Source of the DNA: Heloderma charlesbogerti | Lineage: Eukaryota; Chordata; Lepidosauria; Squamata; Helodermatidae | DNA length: 64,000 nt | Reading direction: 5' to 3' | Assembly (NCBI GenBank): GCA_026122225.1 | Contig: JANEZZ010001404.1 | Span: forward strand, 372,001 to 436,000 | Shown here: piece after piece, positions 45,816-57,070 of the stretch | How the letters are laid out: each line of letters begins with the position of its first letter | Numbering within the stretch: position 1 is the stretch's first letter | Translations under genes and position numbers: made by a program | The notes under the pieces: generated by a model | Seen by the model: the letters and a program-made list of their open reading frames with translations, nothing else | Told to the model about the DNA's origin: nothing | Database searches by the model: none

Positions 45816-46350
45816 TGCCTGACTAAGCACTTGATTATCTGCAGATAGGCTATCCACAGATGTCCTTTAAAGTAATGCGTTTCTTGAAAATGCCTTGTTC
45901 CTGTTGTGTGTGGGTTTTTAAATTTTGTTTTGTTTTGACAACCTCATTTCCTCTGGAAATGTAATCTCTCAAGAAACCCTTTCTGCTCCTTAATTTGAGC
46001 AAATGAATCTGTGCACCGGTGCGGAGAGTTCAGCAGTGTTATTAGTCAAATGAGACACAGATATTTCCACTGAAATGTGTGGAAGCTTGTAATAAGTCAA
46101 GCAAACTCAGGAGGTACCCCGGAGCTTAACCTATCCCAGTTCTCTTGTTTTTCAATGGTTACATAATATCCTGGATCTGGAATGGTCAATAAAGGCAAAA
46201 TTGCTGGAATTTTGCTTATTATGAACTATCTTCTGCCAAGCCTAGCAGGTAATTAACAAGTATAGTGACCTGACCTGCTGTCTTTCCCTATTGGTGGTAT
46301 AATTAGCAGCAGCCATGTCAACAAAGACAGCAGCAGTGGGAGCACCAAGC
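45816..46350. other. no recognised feature
   Basis: Anonymous sequence. Confidence 0.45.
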
Positions 46351-46665
46351 AGATGGCAGCAGCTATTCCATCTGGCAGGCCTGCTCCATCAGCCCTGCTG
46401 AAAGACCAGCTTCGCTGGGCTCCCCCCTCCCTCAGCTGTCACCTGGCAGCAGCCACTCCATCAGGCTGCAGCAAGGGAGTGATGGGAAGCAGCCCCACTT
46501 CATCGGCCCTGCTGAAAGACCGGCTCCACTGGGCTAGCCCCCCCCCCCTCAACTGTCACCTGGCAGCAGCCACTCCGTCAGGCTGCAGCAAAGGAGAGAT
46601 GGAAAATAAGTCCACTCCACTGGCTCTGGTGAAAGACCCGCTGCATTGAGCTCCTCCTCTCCCTG
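46351..46665 (+). repeat. 117-bp minisatellite with an open frame
   Basis: Three tandem units start near 46351, 46443 and 46560. Units 2 and 3 are spaced 117 bp (39 codons); unit 1 is 27 bp shorter. A 98-codon frame (46353-46649) stays open, with LAAATPSGCSKG and SALLKDRLHWA repeated. I see no evidence that it is a gene. Confidence 0.8.
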
Positions 46666-46909
46666 AACTGTTTCCATTCCAGACACTCAACATGGATATT
46701 AGGGAAAAATAGATTGACTCGGATCCCAGAGCTCTTCGCAACTCTGGCCTTGGGCATCTTTTCACTTAGTTTAAAAAGTGCCTTCTTGAACCTTGTGACA
46801 TTCTTCCTGTAAGCCTTACTCATAACTAGAGTTATTATGCAAGATATTGGTTAAGGAGCAACAGGGCAAGAGCAGTAGGACATAGTTGGGATGGACAACT
46901 CATTCTTAA

Positions 46910-47005
46910 GGGTAATCCTATATAGGTCTACTCAGAAGTAGGCCCCCCTTGAGTTCCATGGGACTTATTCTCAGGTAGGTGTGTAAAGGATTGCAGCAGC
47001 CTCAT
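46910..47005. repeat. AGTAAG-type short repeat
   Basis: GGTAATCCTATATAGGTCTA, CTCAGAAGTAGGCCCCC, TATTCTCAGGTAGGTGTGTA and AGGATTGCAGC. Confidence 0.65.
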
Positions 47006-47401
47006 TCTCCTTATTAACTTTGATCCTGTAATGCGCCTACACTATTATACAAATAAAATGAATGGGACACAGATAAGATTCTTGGGTCCATCATCTGCTT
47101 CCCTGCAAACTGTCAAGAATTTCTCCTCAGCCCCATCCTGCCCTGGAATGCACGTTTACTTGCAGCCACTCGAGCTTACCTGCTTCCATTGGTGCAATCC
47201 TCCCAGCAGCCTCTATAACAGGAAGTCAAAAGAAGCAGTGGGCAGGCTTGTCGGTGACTTCTATTTTCAAAATGTCCCTGGCTGTATCTGTTTGTATCCA
47301 TGAACTGGCCTGCTTTTTCTGCCCTGATGCTTTGTTTAGCTGCCTTTCCAAGCCAATTATTTACCTTGACCCCCAAGATAAGGAAACATTTATCTAGACC
47401 A

Positions 47402-47540
47402 GTCTTTCCCACCCTTGAGTCCCCCCAGGTGTGGTGGACCACAACTCCTATCAGGCCCAGCCAGCATGGCCAACAGTCAGGGGTGATGGTAGTCTTGGGC
47501 CAAAACATCTGGAAGGATCTAAGTTGGGGAAGGCTCATCT
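47402..47540. mobile_element. foldback family B
   Basis: CAGTCTTTCCCACCCTTGAG and ATCTAAGTTGGGGAAGGCTC, with GCCCAGCCAGCATGGCC in the centre. Confidence 0.75.
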
Positions 47541-47594
47541 TGGTGAAGGAGCTCCAAGGCCATGTCAGACAGATATATCAAGAACTATTACCAG

Positions 47595-47923
47595 TGGCTG
47601 GGTTCACACAACACGCTAACCCAACTCAGTGATTGAGTGTGGGTTGTTGTTGAACCATGGGTTCGTATGTTGTCTGAACCCAGGACATTTTCTGCATGGT
47701 GGCTTGTTAACCATGCAGTGTGGCTTGTTAACCACCCTGAACAACCGAGCAACAAACCATGGGTTGTCAAGGTAGTTTGTTCAAGAAAAATAAGCCACAT
47801 GGCATGGTTAACAAGCCACCCTGTGGAAAATGTCCTGGGTTCAGACAACATGCTAACCCATGGTTCAACAACAACTGTATTCAACCACTGAGTGTGGGTT
47901 AGTGTGTTGTGTGAACGCAGCCA
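47595..47923. mobile_element. foldback family C-like, long arms
   Basis: Arms of roughly 150 bp: TGGCTGGGTTCACACAACAC and GTTGTTGTTGAACCATGGGT on the left face GTGTGTTGTGTGAACGCAGCC-type sequence and ACCCATGGTTCAACAACAAC on the right. The centre repeats GGCTTGTTAACCA. It shares that core with 34278 and 53136. Confidence 0.85.
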
Positions 47924-48069
47924 ATGACAGCAAAATGTAACCTCCATATTTAGTGATGCTTCACTTCTGAATACCAGATGCTAAGAACAAATGACAAAGG
48001 AGGGTTTGTGCCTTCATGACCTGTTTGTAAAGTATCTGCTTGGCCACCATTAGAACTAGACAGACCACC

Positions 48070-48145
48070 TCTCTCCAACCTGGTGCCCTCTAGATGTGTT
48101 GGACTTTGGTCTGATGTTCCAGGGCTCTTCTTATGTTTTTAAGGC
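48070..48145. repeat. chimera of foldback B and LINE tail
   Basis: CCAACCTGGTGCCCTCTAGATGTGTTGGACT-like foldback arm runs straight into TTGGTCTGATGTTCCAGGGC and TCTTCTTATGTTTTTA, a LINE 3' end in plus orientation. Confidence 0.6.
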
Positions 48146-48215
48146 AGCAATCCAATACACCCTTCCCTGGGAGTCTCATTAAATTTAATAGGGCTTACTT
48201 CTGAGTAGACATGCA
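48146..48215. repeat. AGTAAG-type short repeat
   Basis: CAGCAATCCAATACACCC, GGGCTTACTTCTGAGTAGAC and ATGCATAAGAT. Confidence 0.6.
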
Positions 48216-49829
48216 TAAGATACCGGCTTTTGTTCTGTCCATGGAGAGGCAGCAGCAGCAGAAGCCTTGCAAGGCTGGAGTGCCGACTCTTTTTCTGTTC
48301 TTGTTTTGAACATGCCAAAATACCTTTTGACACGCCACATTCTAAAATTCTCATGGTAGTTTTCACTGAGATTGGCCTCTTTTCACAGTGACTAAACAGC
48401 TGATTGGATGTGGCATGACAAGGTTTACATTCTGTACAATCCCTTTTCTTATCTTAAGATCAGGTCAGTTAGCATGGGGCATTGAAACAAAATAATGTGA
48501 AATAAATCTTAGGCAGTATGAGTGGGAGGCAGTTTCAGGAGGGGGAAGTGATAAAGGACACCCTTTTTTCTTCCCCCAGGGCTGCCAGGCCCCAACCTAA
48601 TTTTTTTTATAGCTATATAGCAGGGGTGGGTAGAGGATGGGAAATGCACCCACCCAATCCTAATTCCTGTAGTTCAGGATGCTTCCTATAAACTGTGAAC
48701 GGCTTGAATAGGTCAGTTCCATCTCTTCCTCCACCCTCCATTAACCTCCCCAACTTTCTGACACATTGATATTCCATGCCTCAAATTGCTCTCAGCAGCC
48801 CAGACTTGATTGGTAGGCTCACATCAATAAAGAATTTCTTTAAACCCACCCCACATGCATACACTTCTCTCTCTCATTTTGTCATTTTGCTGTTGCTTTT
48901 GTTTTTGTTAACCAACTGGGACTCAGGAGTCAGGAATCCTTGCTCATCTACCTTCTGCCCACCCCTGATGCAGAAGCTGCTACATTATTTTGGGGAGGCC
49001 TTGTTTCATGTCTATGGATTGATGAGAATTTTGTTCACATCATTTTTTAAATATGAACTTACCAAAATTCACACATTTCTTCATGAATGGGATTGAAAGA
49101 ATTTGAGAGTTAAAAAAAAAAAAAAAAGAACGCGGGAGAAACTGAAGCTGACCCAAGCCCAAGGCTTTCAGGGTTTAGTTCTTAAAAATCTGGGTTTGAC
49201 TCCACATATATGCTGCTGACTTTTGTGCTGCAGAATTAGGGCTGCCACCTCTTTTTTCTTTCAGGGTTCTCATCTGGAACAGCTGTATGTCAGGCAGGTA
49301 CAACATGGTTCTATCCATGCTGGGAATAGCTGTATGCATTGAGTTTGGCTGGTGTAGACAGGTGAGAACTTTGTTTTATTCAATTAAAAAAAAAAAGTTA
49401 CTAGGATTTGCATACTTCTTCATAAATGGGATGGAAAGGATTTGAACATAAAAAACAACAAATAAAATGTCTGAGAAAGTGAAACTGACAGATTTGTCCT
49501 TGCTCATTCACTTCCAAAGGTATTCACTTCTAAACTGATATGCACTTAACCCTTTGAGTTTGCTGTTAAAAGGAAGAGGCAGCATATCCTTTGTCTATTA
49601 TGTGACATTAAAGCTGCAAGCAACCCTCTTCTTCCCTGAGGAATTTTTTAAAACCCGGCAATTAGGTAATCCCAGGCTTGAAATTTAGGTTTTACTGGTT
49701 CACAAAGAAGGCAGTTTTCTTAGAGGGAATTTGATGACTGACCTCCAAAGGAGCAAGACAGTTCTTAGACCTGTAGGGTGGCTTTGGCAACAGAGGTGCA
49801 TTCAGAGCTTTACCGGGCTGGTGAGTGTC
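48216..49829. other. anonymous, with one spaced direct repeat
   Basis: No gene. 49019-49152 and 49360-49485 are similar (ATGAGAATTTTGTTCA, TTCTTCATGAATGGGATTG, and GTGAGAACTTTGTTTTAT, CTTCTTCATAAATGGGATGG). Confidence 0.45.
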
Positions 49830-50540
49830 TTCACATTACATCATGGTTAGACTACTGCAATGTGCTCTACATGGGGCTACCCTTGAAGAGTGTCCGGATG
49901 CTTTAGTTAGTCCAAAATGTGACAGCTAGGCTGCTAACTGGTGTGTGACATTGGGATCACATTATTCCAGTACTAAAAGATGTGCACTGGTTGCCAATGG
50001 CTTTCCAGGCTCAATTCAAGGTGTTGATGTTAACCTTGAAAACTCTAAGGGTGCAATCCTATGCATGTTAGGCAGAGAAAAGTCCTACAACTCTTGCTAG
50101 GAATTGTATATGGGACTTTTGGGGGAACTGTAGGATTTTTTCTGTCTAAATATGCATAGGATTGTACCCTAAAGGGCTTAGGGCCTGGATCTCTGAGGGA
50201 CCGCCTATCTCAGTATGAACCTGCTCACAGTTACTAAGATCAGCAGGAGAGGCCCTTTGGAAGACACTTGTCCCGGCACATGGGAAAGGGCTTTCTCCTG
50301 TGCTGCTCCCAAACTCTGGAACATGTTCCCACTGAAGTTACAACTGATCCCTACTCTCTGCATTCAGGAAGTGGCATCTTTGTAATTTGGCATGTTGAAT
50401 GGTTGCTACGGTTTTTAAGATAGTTTTTCATGTTTTACGACGTTTGCATTGGTTTACCATTCATGTTTTCTGTATTTTTGTAAACTGCCTTGGTGGGTTC
50501 CGAAAGGCAGTATAAAAATTCAATAAATAAATAATAAAAT
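49830..50540 (+). pseudogene. CR1/L2-like LINE 3' part, split by a MITE
   Basis: Shows the C-terminal landmarks TAGACTACTGCAATGTGCTC, GATGTGCACTGGTTGCC, GGCTCAATTCAAGGTGTTG and, after the MITE, GAAAGGGCTTTCTCCTGTGC and CTGGAACATGTTCCC. It ends with a tail AGGCAGTATAAAAATTCAAT plus AAAT repeats. Many frame breaks. Confidence 0.8.
50049..50169. mobile_element. PIF/Harbinger-like MITE in LINE
   Basis: Ends GGGTGCAATCCTATGCATG and TATGCATAGGATTGTACCC, flanked by TAA (50046-50048, 50170-50172). Internal ACAACTCTTGCTAGGAATTG. Almost a pure palindrome. Confidence 0.85.
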
Positions 50541-51629
50541 GTGTTGGAGGAGGAGATCTGCCCCCTCTCCTCTCCTCCCCACACAGATGAGGCCCTCCAT
50601 GTTGATTCTTCCTTCTCAAGAAAAGGGGAGACTTTGTGCAACGTGGGTATCTGTGATATGTGATTTGGCCTCAGTTGTATCATGGTATTTGGATGCATGG
50701 TTAATGTAATTGTTTGAAAGCTCAAACAAGGGTTTTTTTTATTGCCTTTGTAATAGCTGATAGAACACTGAGGTTTCTGATATTATCTTAGACAAGATAA
50801 TCTCTTGTGTGTCAATTTTCATGCTGTCAAATTTTAGATTGTTTAGGAATGTATAAACAGGTGGCTTTTGATCAATATTTTGTTGAAACAAGGACAATTG
50901 CATCCTGATTTAGCAAACATATATGATCAGGTATCTGGAAAATATTATCTGACGCAGTCTTGAGGCTTCCCATTCTTCAAGGCTCCATTATTTTAAAGTG
51001 AAATATAAAGGGCTGAAACCCTCAAGCACATGTGAGCTTGTGACAGAAATGCCACTGATTTAAAAATAGAACTAAGGAATGCTAACATGATCTGCCTGGG
51101 ATTCAGGGGCTTGTGCCAAAATGAAAGCTTACCCCTCACATGAAGATACATCGACCTCCTTCTCTTTATTCCTGTTTGATTTAAAATCTTTGGCATGGGT
51201 TGTGAAAGATGGCTGGATTGCACAGCAAGGGAAAGAGGATGTGATTGAATGATGGCTTTCCCAGGATGCGATACAGCAGCCTTCCCCATTCCTTCACAGG
51301 GCCCCGCTCACCCTCAGAAGACTTCTGGATCCAACTGTCAACCTCTGCCAGAGGGAAATATTTGCCTGTAAAATATGGGTCCTACATTTCCCCCAAGGAG
51401 CTTCCTACCCACCTGATAGGTGGCTGAGGTTGCAAGAGAGGGGCTGGCTCCCAGTTAGAGTGAATCTACATATTAGGCAGAGCCCAGTGTGACTTTCCCC
51501 ACATATATATTTTTAAATGAAAAGCTGTTGGTTCAGGAGTGGAGGAAGGGCAGGGTGGAGGGTGGGTGTATACTTCATCCTCTTTTTCCTCTTCCCTCCC
51601 CACTCCCTTCTCCTCATGTGTTGTGTCTT
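50541..51629. other. no recognised feature
   Basis: Anonymous sequence. Confidence 0.45.
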
Positions 51630-51745
51630 TCTAGACTGTAAGCCTGTGGAGCAAAAACCATCTCATTTAACGGATGGTTTGTAAGCTGCTTCAGGAGCCT
51701 TTTTAGCTGAGGGGTGGGATAAAAATACTTCAAATAAAATAAAGT
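51630..51745 (+). mobile_element. SINE/LINE tail fragment
   Basis: TCTAGACTGTAAGCCTGTGG, TTTGTAAGCTGCTTCAGGAG and GGGATAAAAATACTTCAAAT. Family uncertain. Confidence 0.55.
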
Positions 51746-52142
51746 GAAATCATCCTTTCCCAGACAACGTTTGTTCCTTTCAAAGATGCTTCCCCCATAC
51801 TTTGGGGGCACTCTTAGATCCACCATTGTCACTAGAGGCACAGGTAGCCTCAGTGGCTTAGAGTGCTTTTTTATCAGCTTCGGCTGATATACCAACTGCG
51901 GCCTACCTGGACAGAGATAGCCTTGCTACAGTTATTCCTGTTTGGTATAATCTCCCCTTTGGGATACTGTAAGGTGCTATATGTGGGGCTGCCTTTGAAA
52001 ACAGAAACCTCAGTTAGTCCAAAATGGGGGGGCTAGACTGCTAACTGGGACTAGCTGATGTGATCATATTATGCCAGTTCCCCTCCTATCTGCACTGGCT
52101 GCCACTCTGTTTCTGGGCCCAATTCAAAGAGCTAGTTTGAAC

Positions 52143-52909
52143 TGGGGATGTAAACATTTCGTTAAATCCGTTCCGTCTGCGTTTCACAGATTGTCAGGCA
52201 TCTTTCGTTTGGTCGTCCATGCATTGACGGAATCAGATTTTTTGTACTTTGCTTGTTTACAAATGTGCATTTGTGCAAAGCTTCCCGCCCCCCTCAGCCA
52301 AAGTAAAAAACTGATCCACAAGTCCATGGAATCTGTGCAACTCAGAAAAAGCTAGCCTGCTGAGGAATCCATAGGTTGGATTCACAGAAATCTAGGGGAG
52401 CTGGAGAAATCCGCTGTGGAGCCAAGAAATGAGGCCAAATCCCCACAAATCTGGCCTCTGGATTCCACAGCGAACTGCCACCCCCTTACTTGGTGCGTCC
52501 GCCATAGTTCATGGGGCAGCTCTCCGGCTGCCACCATTAGCCTATCGCGGGAAAATTAGGGCAGTAAATTACGTAGTTTATGGCATTTGCACTTCCTTCT
52601 ATGTAATTCATGGCATAAAAGGCTGCAATTTACATAGAAGGAAGTACTTTATGGCTGCAAATACATCCATAATTTTGTCATGATAGGCTAATGGCAGCCA
52701 CTATTAGCCTATTGTGCCTTTTAGACAGCCAGAGAGCCACCCTGCGAATTATGGAGGATGCACCAGGGCTCTGGGGAAATCATGGGGCCCCAAGTGGCCT
52801 GGATTTCCCCATAGCACTCCCCCCACCAGAACGGACATAGGTAGGTTCACCCATCCCTACAGAAATCCGATCTCATTTGAATCTGTTGCAGATTTCCTCA
52901 GCATCCCTA
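52143..52909. mobile_element. palindromic hAT-like element H
   Basis: Starts TGGGGATGTAAACATTTCG, ends CTCAGCATCCCTA. Flanks GTTTGAAC (52135-52142) and GTTTTAAC (52910-52917) agree at 7 of 8, inside a LINE. The centre (about 52520-52700) pairs CTGCCACCATTAGCCTATCG with GATAGGCTAATGGCAGCC and has CTTCCTTCTATGTAA inverted. It lacks a clear ATG-to-donor unit. Confidence 0.82.
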
Positions 52910-53135
52910 GTTTTAACCTTTAAAGACCTAAACATCTCGGGGCCAAGTTACCTAAAGGAAGGTCTCCTTCCATATTTAACTACCTGGACATTAAGATCAT
53001 TGTCTGAGGCCCGCCTCAAGGTGCCCTCATCAAATAAGGTGAGGTGGGTGGCTACGGGAGAGAGGGCCTTTTCAGTGGGGGCACCCTGTTTGTGGAAGGC
53101 TCCCCCAGAGAGGCTCACCTGGTGCCTACATTATA

Positions 53136-53500
53136 GGCTGGTTTGCATGATTGCCACGCAATCATGGCTTAAATAAACCACAGTAGGTTGCAGTGCATGT
53201 CAATGGCTATTTTGAATATTGAAGGTGTGGTGGGCGGGTGCCGTGGCTTATCATGTCATCTGAATCCTGCGAGGGTGGGTTGTTGGCATGGTTAACAAGC
53301 CACCCACACACCATGGGCTGTTTTAGGGTTGTGCATGGTTTATTAAGCATGCCAGCAACCTACCCTCACCGAGTTTGGATGACACGATAAGCTACGCTGC
53401 CCGCCCGTCATGGCTTGAATATTCACATGGCTGCTGGCACACAGCGCAATCCACCATGGCTTAAATAAGCCATGGTGGGCTGCGTTGATCATGCAAACCA
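53136..53500. mobile_element. foldback family C, copy 2, in LINE
   Basis: Ends GGCTGGTTTGCATGATTGCC and GTTGATCATGCAAACCA. Shares CATGGCTTAAATAAACC, TTGAATATT and GGTTAACAAGCCACCC with copy 1. Confidence 0.8.
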
Positions 53501-53904
53501 CTTCCTAGTGCTGGGTGAAGACCTTTTTCTTACAGGCATTTTAAGAGCTGTTTTTAGTGCTTTTCATACTGTATTCTTCTGGTGGTTTTAATTTGGTTTT
53601 GTGATGTTGTGACGGTTTTATACTTTGCTGTTTATTTTACCATGGTTTTATTCTGCGCTGATTTTATTTTTTAGGTTATACAGCAGAAAAGTCAAGAAAG
53701 GAAACACTCTCCATGTTGTGCTCTGATCTCCGTTTGGCAATGAAATAGAAAGTAGATACAGGGGATTAATAGCCTCATGTAGAAAAGCTCAGAGTGGACA
53801 AGAAGTGGCTTGTGCAAGCTTAAAACACAGTGCTTTCTTTGCTGCTGCTAGGAGGGAATATATTGTTTGTTTGCATGATTAAGGTTATCTGAGGTTGTTA
53901 ATTA

Positions 53905-53970
53905 AGCTGCGATCCCGTAAGACCTACCTGGGAGTAAGTCCTATTGAGTTCAATGGGACTCAGTTTGCCC
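53905..53970. repeat. AGTAAG-type short repeat
   Basis: ACCTACCTGGGAGTAAGTCC and TATTGAGTTCAATGGGACT. Confidence 0.65.
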
Positions 53971-54450
53971 GGTCTTTTTGAAATTTGGCAGACCTGATGC
54001 TTTTATGGATTACTATAAAGCAGCACTTCTCAGCCTGTCACATTTCATATATGTTAGACTACAACACCCATCATCTCTATGCTGGCTGGCAATAATGGGA
54101 GTTGTAGTCCAACCCATCTGGAGGGCAGCAGATTGGGGAAGGCTGCTAAAAAGCCTGCAACTTTAATACCATTCAGATTTAAAATATCAGTATTATAGAC
54201 AAAGATAGGGTGTGTCTCCACTGAAAATGATGGAAAGTTTATTTGAAATCACCCCTTTTTAAACAGAATCTCAAACAGGGACCTGTTGTTCAATCTCCGT
54301 GACATTTGGCCAGCATGATGCCTTTAGAGAGTAGTATAAATTCTGCAAATTTCATGCCATTCAGGTTTAAAATGTCAACGTTATACACAGCAGAATACAC
54401 AGTGAGTATCCCATTGAAAATAATAATTTCCAAAACACAAATTGAAATCT
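53971..54450. repeat. tandem pair of a 130-bp unit, one interrupted
   Basis: Unit 1 (53971-54022 plus 54149-54250) and unit 2 (54296-54430) share GACATTTGGCCAGCATGATG / GAAATTTGGCAGACCTGATG, CCATTCAGATTTAAAATATC / CCATTCAGGTTTAAAATGTC and CATTGAAAATAAT / CACTGAAAATGAT. A foldback B sits in unit 1. Confidence 0.7.
54023..54148. mobile_element. foldback family B in tandem unit
   Basis: CAGCACTTCTCAGCCTGTC and GGCAGCAGATTGGGGAAGGC with GACTACAACACCCATCATC and its complement GGGAGTTGTAGTCC. Confidence 0.8.
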
Positions 54451-54599
54451 GAAAAGCAAATGCACTAATTCTGAATTGATTAAATGTGAATGAAAGTTTC
54501 ATGCAAGAAAGAAATGACAAAAATGATTTGAAAAAAAAATCCAAAAAAGAAATAAAGGGGAGAAAACACACTTTTTTCCCCAGTGTACATACCTGTTTC

Positions 54600-55790
54600 C
54601 ATCTCTTGGTGGACTCCGGTTGGGCCATATGGCCATGTGGAACCACCAGGAGCAAGGCCTCCGATGACCTCAGTGACCAGGCAGATTGGTAAGGGAGAAG
54701 GCGCTCTCTCAGGTATCCTGGTCCTGAGTTGTTTAGGGCTTTGTACATGAGTACTAAAACCTTAAACCTGCCCTGGCAACGAATAGGCAGCCAGTGCAGT
54801 TCCCTCAGCAAAGGAGTTGCAGGCTGAAAAGGGGCAGCTCCCAACCATAGCCAAGCTGCTGTATTCTGCACTCTAGGTCCAGCTTCCAGACCAGTCTTAA
54901 GGGCAGCCCCACGCAGAGTGCATTGCTGTAATCCAGTCTTGAGGTTACTAGCACCTGTACCACTGTGGCCAAGCTATCTCTGTCCAGGAGAGGCCGTAGC
55001 TGGCGAACCAGCCGAAGCTGGTAAAAGGCAGTCTGAGCCGCCATGGCCATTTGGGCTTCCAGTGACAATGATGGATCTAGGAGTACCCCCAGACTATGGA
55101 CCTGATCTTTCAGATGGGGTGCAACCCCATCCAGAGCAGGCAATGAGCCTGCTCTGTCCTGGACTCGGGAACCACTCACCAACAGGGCTTCTGTCTTGCC
55201 AGGATTCAGCGTCAGTTTATTGGCCCTCATCCAGCCCATTACTGAGTTCAGGCACTGGTCCAGGACTTGCACAGCCTCTCCTGATTCAGATGTCACAGGG
55301 AGCTGTGTGACATCAGCATACTGATGGCACTTGCTTCCAAATCCCCTAATGACCACTCCCAGTGCATTCATATAGATGTTAAATAACACTGGGGACAAGA
55401 TGGTCCCCTGTAGAACCCCACAGCTCAACTGCCAAGGGGCTGAGGAATGGTCACCCAGTGTCACTCTCTGAAATCAGCCCCGCAGGTAGGACTGGAACCA
55501 CTGTAACACAGTGCCTCTGCGATGGAGTCCATCCAGGAGGATACCATGGTCAATGGTATCAAAAGCCGATGAGAGATTGAGCAGAATTAACAGGGTTGCA
55601 CTCTCCCTGTCCCTCTCTCAATAAAGTTCATCCGTCAGGGTGACTGATTCAGTTCCGTAACCAGGACGAAACCCAAATTGACATGGGTCTAGATAATCAG
55701 TAGCCTCCAAGAGTGCCTGAAGTTGTTCTCCAGTAATTAGGGTAATCCTGGTCATGTGACCAGCATGCACAGGGGCGGGAGAAACAACTA
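54600..55790 (-). pseudogene. CR1/L2-like LINE, decayed reverse transcriptase
   Basis: The minus strand reads through an RT core. Motif A (about 55550-55580) is [20 protein letters not shown], with Asn where the first catalytic Asp is expected. Motif B region GVLQGTILSPVLFNIYMNAL (about 55390) is intact. Motif C (about 55310-55330) is YADVTQL, the second Asp changed to Val. Then RANKLTLNPGKTEALLV follows, and further on LHWLPIRCQGRFKVLVL. Two in-frame stops are seen before the main frame. It cannot be active. Confidence 0.88.
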
Positions 55791-56940
55791 ATGCTGTGTT
55801 GTTTGCCCCACTGATTGTCTGAACCTGGTCACAGTCAGGAACCCTGATAAAGCAAGCTTCCTGATCACATGGAGGATTCTGCTTACATTCCAGGGTTTTT
55901 CCATCACAGGACCTGTCAGAGGAGGCGTTTAATCACAGGGATAGACAATCACAGTGGCTGTAACATGCTGAAATGCAGGAAATGTGCTGAAATGTAGGCA
56001 GAAATGTACTTAAATGCAGGAAAATTTAAAATACTACAAGGAAGATAGAGCCACACTTCAGGTTCAAGCATCTTGCATGTGTTAGTTCCCACAATTAGGT
56101 TTAGGTACGTGTGTGTGTGTGTGTGTGTGTGCGTGTGTGCGTGTGTGCAGGGATGGTGTGAGTGAGAGCTTACCTAAATGAGGCTGTTGATCCCTGTATC
56201 TACTTTGAGTTTCATTGCAAAATTGAGATCTGAGCTCTACACAAAGAGCTTTTCCTTTCCTGCTTTTCTGCTACATAAACTCTAGGTGATGCTTTGCTAT
56301 AGCAGAATAGTGCAAATACACAAGTAGGAAAATACCTTTTCTTTTGCTTTCAGAAATAATACCCCATTTTCCCCGCTCTAATAAAACTCTGGGAAAATGC
56401 TCTTAAAATACAGAAGCAAAACTGGAGGATCATATTGTCATCTAAAGAACCTGTAAACAACCATGAATAAGTAAAGGAATTATGAGTGCACAATAAATGC
56501 CTCATGTAGAAAAGCTCTATGAGAGAGAGAGAGAGAGAAGCTCTAATAACCAAATATGTTAACTGACCAATTGCACTTCTTAATAGATTAAATACTGGAT
56601 TGTATCCAATGGGATGCATCCACATGTTAGTTTATTTCTATGAGGCTACTCTACATAGGGGAACATTGGATACAACCAATTGTTTGAGAACTCTGCTTTG
56701 AGATGTAGCAGAGTAATCAGAAGAATTTTCCACTGAATGGTGGCTTTTACGCATATGGCATAGTGTTTAAATAGAATCAACAAAACTGCTAAGGAAACAG
56801 AAAGGGGAGAGGTCACCCCTGCATACAAACACAGCAGCATTGAATCCCCATGGATGTTAAAAGAGAAAAGCATTGAAGGGGGTATCAGTAGCTCCCAGTT
56901 CCCCCCACCCCCGCAGACTTGCTGAGATGAACTCCTTTGA
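55791..56940. other. no recognised feature; microsatellites
   Basis: Anonymous with (GT)n at 56108-56148 and (GA)n at 56520-56538. Confidence 0.5.
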
Positions 56941-57070
56941 CTTTAATTAATTAATTAATTAATTTTATTTAGCGGTATTTGTATATCGCTCCACATCCAA
57001 AGACCTCAGAGCGGTGAACAGCAAGCAGGATAAAGAGTAAAAAACCCCATCATGTTAAAATAAAGTAACT
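56941..57070 (-). mobile_element. LINE 3' tail
   Basis: TTAATTAATT microsatellite then AGCGGTATTTGTATATCGCT and CAGAGCGGTGAACAGCAAGC: the reversed tail of the LINE at 28800-29430. Confidence 0.75.

Larger units (their letters stand above)
51840..53680 (+). pseudogene. CR1/L2-like LINE 3' part, interrupted twice
   Basis: 51840-52142 and 52910-53135 join across element H to give the family's C-terminal region (CTGCACTGGCTGCCACTCTG, then AACATCTCGGGGCCAAGTTA and GAGAGAGGGCCTTTTCAGTG). After a foldback (53136-53500) the 3' part resumes at GCTGGGTGAAGACCTTTTTC to about 53680. The original was one LINE copy of about 700 bp. The C-terminal domain lies after the RT, so this copy is 5'-truncated. Confidence 0.8.
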
